The notes under the pieces were generated by a model. That model ran no database searches. It saw only the letters and a program-made list of their open reading frames with translations, and was not told the origin of the DNA. This document shows positions 55,902 to 64,000 of a stretch of DNA of 64,000 bases, in pieces. This stretch comes from Branchiostoma floridae (taxonomy: Eukaryota > Chordata > Leptocardii > Amphioxiformes > Branchiostomatidae): the NCBI RefSeq assembly GCF_000003815.2, contig NC_049987.1, positions 7,940,877-8,004,876 of the forward strand, written 5' to 3'. How positions within the stretch are numbered: position 1 is the stretch's first letter; the number at the start of each line of letters is the position of its first letter. The position numbers and the translations under genes were made by a program.

Positions 55902-56452
55902 CAGTGGCGGCAGCACAGTGGGGGCAGTTGCCCCCACAAAAAATGAAGCTGAAACCCATGTGTATATTTTCACCAATAGAAATTTCATAAACCTAGCTAG
56001 TCCACCAGCAAAATTTGCCCCAGAAAATGCAGGAAATGGTGTTTCAAGGAGTCCAGATTTTAAATTTTCCCAAACCTACCTTGCGACGGCCCGCGCCTAA
56101 AGCGCTGGACAAGGTCAAAATGTATTGGGGGAGCGTCGGCGTTGACACGGACCAAGCATCTCCCTTCCTGTTCTTTGTTCTATTCCCGGTAAAAGGCATA
56201 TCCCTCTTACCATGTTTTTTACCGGGAATAGAACAAAGAACGGGAAGGGGGATGCTTGGTCCGTGTCATCGAGTAGAGGCCACTCCCATGATCTAACTAT
56301 TACTTAGTGAAAGGGTCCGTCGTCACGGTAGGCGGTCTGTGATGTCACGCAAATGTTGCTCATGACAAGTCGGGCCTTCGGCCCTCCACATGCTCACAAA
56401 TCGATCACCAATATTTTGCCCCCACAAAAGAAATTTGCTGCCGCCGCCTCTG
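55902..56452. mobile_element. hAT-like MITE copy 2 (5-bp target duplication TATCC)
   Basis: The 551-bp element starts CAGTGGCGGCAGC and ends GCCGCCGCCTCTG, flanked by TATCC at 55897-55901 and 56453-56457. It is closely similar to the element at 7877-8437 over its full length, with the same central hairpin. The shared structure fixes both boundaries. Confidence 0.87.
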
Positions 56453-56457
56453 TATCC

Positions 56458-58975
56458 TGCTAATGTCCTTCCACATGGTCTCACATGGAGACAAAACACC
56501 CTGCAAGCAGGTTCAGACCAAGGCTTTTCTGACTGAGTCGAAAGATCTAACAACTTTTTGTAGCTTCAGGATCAACCACAATATGTTGGCAAATTCTTTC
56601 CAGTGACAATTTTTTTAAAGATCTTAACCTAAAACCACTTTGATCCACTGGTTTTGGAATGCCACTCTCCAAGATCATAAAAGAGAATTTTCAAGGTAGA
56701 GAAACATCCTTCTCTGCATCAAGGATGCTGGCATAACAGTCAGCAAGCTGAATGTGACTGACTGCTGCATCTCTTTGATACACAATACCCTACAATCCAC
56801 TAATAACGTCAGCAGGATGAGAACACCATATGTGCCTTTGATGCTGGGATAACTGATTCAGACTGAACGGAGCCTAAGAGATAGATAACCATTGTTTGTA
56901 TCTAAATTTACATCTAACCTACTTTCACATCCGTGTCGTATCATCTCTTAAATCTTTACATCTTACTAAGTGTTTCACCTTAGCTCAGCATCTAAAGGTA
57001 GAGCATCAAGACTTGGGTTTGCTTTTATTTCATAGATATATTTCTTATAAATGCAGCATGGGATAGCGCAGATAGGGATTCTGGGATGGCACAGAGAAGT
57101 GAATAGAAGTGACCTTTAACATCTGACCTACGTACCCAGTAAACTATAACCTTCAACTTTCTTCATCAACTCAACTCAACTCAAGTCAGTCTTTGGCAAC
57201 AACTTCAACAACCATGGCAACAGCATAACCTCCTGAACCTCTTATGTCAAAGGTCAGATGGCAAAGGTCATTTACAGGCCAATCAAAATCTAGAGAGCGC
57301 TAAAACAGAAACCTTTACAAGTATTCCAGCATCTGGAAATGAGTATATAACATGTCCCTTATACACAGGGCAAATTCAAATTTACAACATTCTTAATACT
57401 CAAACTGGCTTTAGTACAATTGTATACACATTTTCATTTAGTGAGTCAAATTTATCCAATTACAATTTTCTCATCTTAAACAACAGACAATATTGAACCT
57501 TTGGGTGCAATATGTCCAACTGTGTCCTTGCATAATTAAATGTCTGTAGTTGAATTCAGCAAACTTTCTGCATCGCCTATCATTTTCACAGTCTGTTCCA
57601 TACAAAAGTCATAGCTGCTCGGCGAAGAAGAACTTGAACTTAACATGACAGAACCTTACAATACTGATGTAACCAGTGTATCACACTAGCACAATGGCTT
57701 GGCACCAAAGCTGGAGAATGTCAATGATGTGGGCAATTTCTCCCTTAACAAACTACAGGAGCGGAAGGGTTATTTTCTTATAGTTACAGTAAACTGCAAG
57801 CTTCTTTTTTTTTTTACCCTGCATGCACAATCTATTCTTGGTTATTACATGGAACACACAACACATCTTTCTTGAGTCTTTTACATTTTGGAATTCTTAT
57901 TTTTGTTTAATACAAAATCTTCATTATACAACAGATATACAACTGTTACAGTTTTATTCATTTTTTTGTATATATTTTCCACTGCTCCTGTGTTTGCTGA
58001 AAGAAATGCCCAAGTTTCTTTCTTTTTTTTACACATGTGTAGAGTATAACCTTAGGATATGCAAGGGTGGATACAACCCAAGACAGAGCCTGCAAGACAT
58101 ACATGTACATGGGTGCACAACAACCCTAGACTATGCAAGGGTGCAAAACAGCCCAGACTGCACATGTACAGTATATGTGCAAAACTTGTCACACATGACA
58201 GCTGTCAATCACATCTTCCTGAAGAAGGCAGCGAATGTGTGTGTGTGTATGTGAAGTCCTTCCGTCATTTTGAAAATCTCCATGATATGTACAACACGAC
58301 TGTGCAGCCACAGTGCCAGGCTTCTCATCCCCAGTATTTACAGAGAGGGACATTTTGACACAATCAGATTTTCATTACTAACAATTAACCTGTAACAAAA
58401 TGAGGTATCAAATGTGGCAAATAAGAAAGAAGCACAAGATTGGACCTTGTTCGTAAATCCTTGGAGTGATTGACAGCTGTCAGACCCTTAGGGTGATGGT
58501 TTCAGAGACTCTGCACCATCTTTTGAACAAACGTAATTATTGCCACTAGAAGCTTTGGTGACCAAGGCCCTTGGAACAATGTTCCTTACTGTGTGCCAAA
58601 CCCAACCCTCACCCCCAACGGATAAAAGTACACTCCATAAATATGGGTGTGTGAACTGTAGTGGACTGAACTAACAGTGCAAAAGGGGTTAATACATATA
58701 TATGGAATATCAGGTACAAATTTTTTAACCAGTTTTAGTCTTGTTCCTTCCTCTGCAGCTGCCTTCTTCCTTTATCCTTTGCAGTTTTGCGAGAGCACAT
58801 CCTGTCTGAATTGTTGTATTTGTTGTCTCTTCTATAAAGCCAGTGTGTCTATGAGCAGACGAGAATCAGTGCAGGGATATCAGCTTGCTTGGCACACATG
58901 CAAGAACATTTTCAGGTTGTCATAGCGATACAGTAGGGCTGTCGGTTGCCGTGCCAACCAGACGGGGTCCCCGGC
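56458..58975. other. Non-coding flank, 3' side of sestrin
   Basis: No supported exon on either strand. This probably includes the sestrin 3' UTR. The ATG-initiated frames at 57823-58358 are low-complexity, T-rich and AC-rich sequence. Confidence 0.4.
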
Positions 58976-59062
58976 TTACGTCATATACTTCATGATGGCG
59001 CGTAGGGCGTACAGAAGTTCCGCTTGCATACGGGCCTCCTGGATCATGATGCACACATGCAC
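58976..59062 (-). other. SESN: Sestrin alternative terminal exon, distal ([12 protein letters not shown]...KYMT)
   Basis: Also exactly 87 nt, from CCCCAG|GTG to a TAA stop, 28 residues: [20 protein letters not shown] then RAIMKYMT. It keeps the family's V-H-V start and Y-M-T end but has Cys-Ile where Asn-Leu is usual. It lies 106 bases beyond the proximal copy and uses different codons for the same core helix. Confidence 0.88.
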
Positions 59063-62044
59063 CTGGGGAGGGACAGACACAACAGAGACACCGAAGTCAA
59101 TGTTTTTGTTTGCTTGTTTGTTTGGCTTGTTGTTTCCACGGTGAAGGCTGGACGGTGGGGCGGGGCGCCTACATCATGTACCTCATGATGGCACGGAGGG
59201 CATAGAGAAGCTCTGCCTGCATGCGTGCCTCCAGTACCATCAGGTTCACCTGCACCTGGGGGGGAAGAACGAGGGGGTAAGTACATGGCAGGGGACCTTA
59301 CCTTAACACCTTACATCAGTGGTACTATTCGGTGAGTGTATATGTGGTGTATTTGTTAGAATTGATGTTAGTTACTATATTAATATGTTATCCAACTTCA
59401 GATATTGGTGGCTACTGGTAAGTTGGTTCACACAGACTTCACAACTTTTCTTGGGGTTAGACAGGGAGTAGCAAGAACTTTCTGTATGATGTAAGACTTT
59501 TGATTGTTAGTGTTAGTCTTTTTTCGCTTTGCTAAGTGTAATGGCTTTGAAGGATGATTCATGATCAGGACATGTACAACAGGCAGTTTTGGTCCTCATA
59601 GATGTACTAATTAATAACAAGATTGCAGAGCTCAAAATAACGCCTGCATATGCTTGCTAGAGCAGGTAAAGTTGGGATTGTGTACGCATGTCTTATGTAT
59701 GCCTGCATCTCATAAACTGCACCAGTCCATGCACTAGCTTCATATGTGTTGGCGGGTTTTGTTTTGCCTTTGAAATGCCAGCGGAATTCCATAAATGGTT
59801 TCTTAAATGTTACAGTTTTTTTGTGCGCTATACACCACATAAAATCTGAGCAGTGCAGGGAAACCGTGTCTGGTGTGGGTGATTTTCTGAGTTCCCTGCA
59901 CCAATTATTTTGAGCTGTGTAATGTGTTATGCATGTTCTATTATTGCTGTACAAAGTAGTGGTTAGAACAAGACAGATCCAGGCAGGCCTGCAACATTAA
60001 CTGGAAAACTCCTAAGAAATTACAAGATTAGATCTATAAAGATTAGAGTTAGGAAAGGCTATACCAATAGATACCACTATTTTGTAAACTCTACATCTTA
60101 GAGAGGAGCAGAATTCAAACTTGCTCAAATTTGGTTTCATGCCTCATCATTAGCTATCTGCCAGGATGGGTTCTTATTGGTATAGCCTAAGAAATCACAC
60201 CAACTAACACAGACAGCATCTACAGACAGTTAGATATTATACCACACAGGCAACAAATACAAGAGTGTGACAAATACATGTATACTAGCAAGAGATGCTA
60301 ATTAGAACAGAGGACTGGAACATGGCAACAACAACAAGGGTAACATGTAGGTACCAACATGTAGGCCACAACACAACCACATGCTACAGGTAGGTAAAAA
60401 CACACAAACAGTGTGTAACATCCATTAACATTACTCCACTGGGATACATGATACATTTTTTGTATATCCACCACTTTGAGAAACAGTGGGTTTGAGAGAT
60501 CTTTAGTGCAGCACCTGCCAGGTGTGTACAGTTTAGAGATACAGGTGAGGAGTGTATTATACTGGGGGATGTTGTGTTGGAGATCTGTTAGGACATATTT
60601 TTTCAGGGTGGGTTTACAGTGTGGATTTACATTGTATGTACTCTGAAAACTTGGCCGAAGACAGAAGAAGATGGAAGACTTATGTTGATGGCATTGCTGC
60701 CCCTACGGCTGGTGAGGCTATGGGACTGGTGAGGTGAGGTGAGGTGAGGTACTCTGGAGGAAATACATGTATGTTAGTAGATGTTAACATGTCCACTGCA
60801 ACAACTTGCTACAATTTAAGGGCAGAACATACTATAGATAGACAGAGCATGTCGTCATGGGCACACTCCAACATAATGTCACTGGAGAGAAAACAACTAC
60901 TTGAAGTAACAGATTCCACTAATCTACGAAAGGAGAAGATAGAAGGGACAGAAGACAAATCAGGCAATCACTCAACAGGCTCAAATCTTCAACATGTCAC
61001 ATTTACTACTAACAGGACACAGATCTCTGGATGTCTCAGGCTAGGTACCTTTTCTGAATGTTTGAATTCCTTCCAGAAGTTGTCGTAGTCCTTGCGTGTG
61101 GTCCTCTCCGGGTAGCAGGTGACTGTCTTGATGAAAGACTTGAGTCTGATGTCCAGGAGCTGGTTCACCTCCCCGTAATCGTAGTCATCGTGGAAGATCC
61201 CAAACATGCAGTGGATGTAGTTCCAGATGGCGGCACGGAGCATTGACGTGTCCACATCCTTCTGTGGGCCCATTCTGCAGGAAGAAAATGCTTTAAGTAA
61301 GTCTGTTTTCCTAATGCTAGTTCACCTTTATCCGTGGGGTAACCTACAATGTATATCCATTGTATTCAAAATCAGGGTATTTAGGGATATCAAGTTGACG
61401 GAAGGTGGCTTCAAATATTTTGAAAACGAATTGGCTTAATATGCTGTTTTTAGGTATAATGGATATAGGTAACCCCACGGATAAAGGTGAATGAGCATGA
61501 ATGTTTTAATAACTTGAATTGTGAGTATTGTGTATTGTAAGTTGCAGGGTTTCCTGCAGATGTTAAAGGAGGCTTGGGATAGAATACATGGAGGTTAGCT
61601 TTATATAAGTGTGACTCATCAGAAACAATAAGTTCCATTAAGGATAGAAATGGAAACCAATGCCTGAGGAATTAACATTTCTACAGCCACACAAAGACTA
61701 CAGTCCCCTTCAATGATCACAAGAACAAACATTACATGCAGAAATTTTCGCAGTGGTTTTATGTTCACGGTTTTTGCGTTGCCAATTCACCGCAAACTTA
61801 AAACCACCACGAACGTTTTTCAATGGCAGTAAGAGACTACAGTGCATGGTACTACCGCAAACTTAAAACCACCGCGAACTTAAATGCATTTACAATTACA
61901 GTACAGGGTATACGTAGCAATGCTCGACACCTACGTGTAGTATGTCAGATTGTACGCCATCCTGAACTTGTCGTCTAGCAGCTGCCCAATGTCCGAGTAC
62001 AGGCGGTTGACCAATGAGAAGCCTTGATCCTCCCACGAGTAGTC
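58976..62044 (-). CDS. SESN: Sestrin, C-terminal exons (5'-partial) with two alternative last exons
   Basis: Sestrins bind leucine and regulate mTORC1 through GATOR2 (family knowledge). Three minus-strand exon positions are clear: 62044-61935, 61274-61049, then either 59255-59169 or 59062-58976. The first encodes [20 protein letters not shown] and ends at YNLTYYT. The second encodes [51 protein letters not shown] and HSEK. Phases agree, and either last exon completes the conserved C-terminal helix [16 protein letters not shown]. Residues that match the known human SESN2 leucine pocket are present (the two Thr of LTYYT, Thr and Leu-Arg of DTSMLR, Trp of NFW, Glu of HSEK), as is the Asp-Asp pair needed for GATOR2 binding (HDDYDYGE). 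The N-terminal half is beyond the window or not recognised. Confidence 0.92.
59169..59255 (-). other. SESN: Sestrin alternative terminal exon, proximal ([12 protein letters not shown]...RYMM)
   Basis: An 87-nt coding exon from the acceptor CCCCAG|GTG to a TAG stop, 28 residues: [20 protein letters not shown] then RAIMRYMM. It keeps the family's V-N-L. It is the first of the two terminal exons met by the transcript. Confidence 0.88.
59256..61048. other. Sestrin intron before the terminal exons
   Basis: Nothing coding is supported. A short GAGGT repeat lies at about 60728-60751. Confidence 0.55.
61321..61492. mobile_element. 172-bp MITE with 24-bp terminal inverted repeats
   Basis: It starts TTCACCTTTATCCGTGGGG and ends CCCCACGGATAAAGGTGAA; pairing extends through the adjoining TAACC/GGTTA and a GTATATCCAT/ATGGATAT block. 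No clear target duplication. It sits in the sestrin intron 47 bases from the exon at 61049-61274. Confidence 0.75.
61735..61910. mobile_element. Diverged copy of the TA-site 207-bp MITE family
   Basis: It shares GCAGTGGTTTTATGTTC, CACCGCGAACTTAAATGCAT and a TTACAGT end with the elements at 16197 and 26661. One end is degraded. It lies in the same sestrin intron, 25 bases from the exon at 61935. Confidence 0.65.
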
Positions 62045-64000
62045 CTGGACAAACATGACATTTTCATAAGGTGACCATGTTCCACAATGCCTCAGGTGAT
62101 TCTGTTTGCATGATGCACATGTCTATACACATGTCTACTTCTCTCTCTTATAGATGCTTGTCCATGTGCTGACAGTATAGTCATGATTTGACATGACCAA
62201 CAATGGCAGTACAAATCTATGTCACTATGTACCTTGGTTTGACCAAAGCATTCATTCATTCACTCGCCCATTTATTGTAGCCAAAAGTATAAAGGTTAAA
62301 ATACAAAATGTATGCAGAGGTGAGTACGGAAAATTAAGCTAAAGACATCCCTGTTAACAATGTACCGGAACTTCTTCCACAACAAACCAGGATATCATCA
62401 TGTACAGAACATTGCACAAACGAGGCACAGTTAAACAAAGCAGATATTTCTGTTAGTCTGAAAACTTATTTTGTTGGTCTCTCTTCTAAAAGGATGTGTC
62501 TGAGAGGATAAAGGGGTAAGTATCTCAAATACAGTTCAACTGATACTGGTACAAATGTAACAACTTTCAGTTACAATACATGTCTATGTTGTGCATTGTC
62601 CAAGTTGAATTAATAAACTGGACAGATAGCAAGAAAATAAAGTCTACAAAACAAACATAGCAGAGGTGCTATACCATATACAAATCTGATCATTACATAT
62701 TAAGGTTTAACCTGATATTCATACATGTACAGAAGTACGAAAGTGCAATATGGAGGCACATATTGCTGAGGCCAACAGATACATGTAGTAAAGATTTAAA
62801 GGTTACAAAGATGGAGAAAAAGAAAGAGGCTGAAGCAGAAACAAGTCTGTTATTTACAAGCAATAGTTTGCATATCTGGACAACCATTCAGAACAAACTC
62901 CATTTGAAACCTGTGTGGCCAATCATACTGTATGTGGTGTGCAACTGCAATCACACGTGCTTAGCAGATGCTCATGCTTACAACTTACAATGATTGTACT
63001 CTTTGAGCAAGCTGTATATTTAAGCTGAATTTTGTTTTATCTTTCACCCAAGTTCTCTTTTCTTTATGGTGAAGTCAATGCACATTAGAACATGCTGTAA
63101 ACTGTCACTTTTTCACCATAACAACATCCAATATCAAGCTCCACATGCCAAAGTGAGCATTGAGTACAGAGGTCAAAGACTGAGGAAAAAGAACATACCC
63201 TAAGCCAGCCTGGAGGGGCTTCCTTCTCCAAGTGGCAGGGGCAGAGCAAGCAGAGTGAGAATGGGTTGGTTGTCAAGACAACAAACCAGCTAAGCCCTTA
63301 TCCCCAAAGTAGAGATGCACCAAACCCGGCATACACTCGGGAAACCCCAACAGCATTCAAGACAGGAGACATTCTCAAGAGACCCAACAACACTAAAGAA
63401 GTAGTGACAGAAAACATCACATTCACATTGCAATAACTCGACTAATGGCATGCAGACTTAACTTCCACATTGGCTGTCTGCTGAGTCCCAAGTTTCTTTA
63501 TGTTGCCAACTTGTGGCTGGAACTCAAACCATTCAAATGTTCCTGGCAACACCTACTATGTACTGTACAGCAGTTCCACCAAGAAGACATTCGTTTGTAC
63601 TCCATAGGAACATGAACAAGCACAGAGGAACATGCTTCATCAGGTTATATTTCTGCTATTCAAACATTTCAACAGTCTTCTCTGCTGTCTTCCTCAGTGT
63701 GGAAGACAGATAAGAGGAAGACAATGGAGAAGAGAGAGGACTGTCCAAACAGCTGTGTACATTAGGAAAACTACATAATACATTGTATGTCCAACGGAGG
63801 AACATCATGCCACACAAAGTTCAAAGGGCTGAGAGGCTACAGATGCCCTTTTCCCCATAAAGGCACTTGTTGTGATCACAAAGATTATAGACGTGGCCTC
63901 TGCACATACTGTCTACAGGCTTTGGAATGTGTTGAGTAATGGCACAAAACCAATTGGTTGCTAAATGGTCTCCCTCTTGGTCTCATAGGGGGCTCCAGGA
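62045..64000. other. Sestrin upstream intron, no exon recognised
   Basis: The preceding sestrin exon should lie upstream on the minus strand but I find no sequence with sestrin motifs in this stretch. The 63-codon frame at 63085-63276 does not match the family. Confidence 0.5.

Noticed and set aside
63085-63276. Possible upstream sestrin exon
   Set aside because: The peptide does not match any sestrin segment and the donor is poor.

Overview
The window is animal nuclear DNA: split genes with GT-AG introns, a dense load of small DNA transposons, retroelement fragments and one 100-N assembly gap (42719-42818). A C2CD3 gene with chordate-like exons, a chordate-like sestrin and the repeat landscape suggest an invertebrate deuterostome. 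Amphioxus (Branchiostoma) is my best guess, from gene content and texture only.

Layout. (1) 347-32669, plus strand: the C-terminal ~2,080 codons of C2CD3, a distal-centriole protein, in 28 exons whose phases all join; the 5' exons lie upstream. (2) 13419-15515, minus strand, nested in the 7.6-kb C2CD3 intron 12139-19732: a four-exon gene for a 220-residue secreted all-helical protein. Its helix A / AB loop / helices B-C / helix D exon layout, with only phase-0 introns, matches the IL-6/IL-11/G-CSF type of class I cytokine gene. It has a TATA-like box, kappaB-, CRE- and STAT-type motifs upstream and overlapping AUUUA motifs in the presumed 3' UTR. I regard it as the most interesting object here. 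(3) 34471-35241, minus: an intronless multi-pass membrane protein of unknown family. Its 3' half is tandemly duplicated as a broken copy at 36283-36748. A candidate first exon of a plus-strand gene (35505-35721) lies head-to-head with it. (4) 37492-45135, minus: a five-exon TauD/TfdA-type Fe(II)/2-oxoglutarate oxygenase with a likely mitochondrial presequence. (5) 58976-62044, minus: the C-terminal exons of a sestrin (leucine sensor of the GATOR2-mTORC1 pathway), with two alternative 87-nt terminal exons in tandem.

The rest is introns and intergenic DNA rich in mobile elements. Several have boundaries set by perfect target-site duplications: MITEs with 8-, 5- and 6-bp duplications (hAT-like), one with a 9-bp duplication, a 207-bp family at TA sites, a SINE-like insertion with a 12-bp duplication, a 1.19-kb foldback element, a 1.55-kb inverted-repeat element, a tRNA-derived SINE and two CR1/L2-like retrotransposon 3' fragments. 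A tandem array at 20.5-21.65 kb repeats a real splice acceptor of C2CD3. The five genes share no obvious pathway. All exon coordinates were worked out by hand from splice consensus, frame continuity and family similarity; no alignment or transcript data were available.
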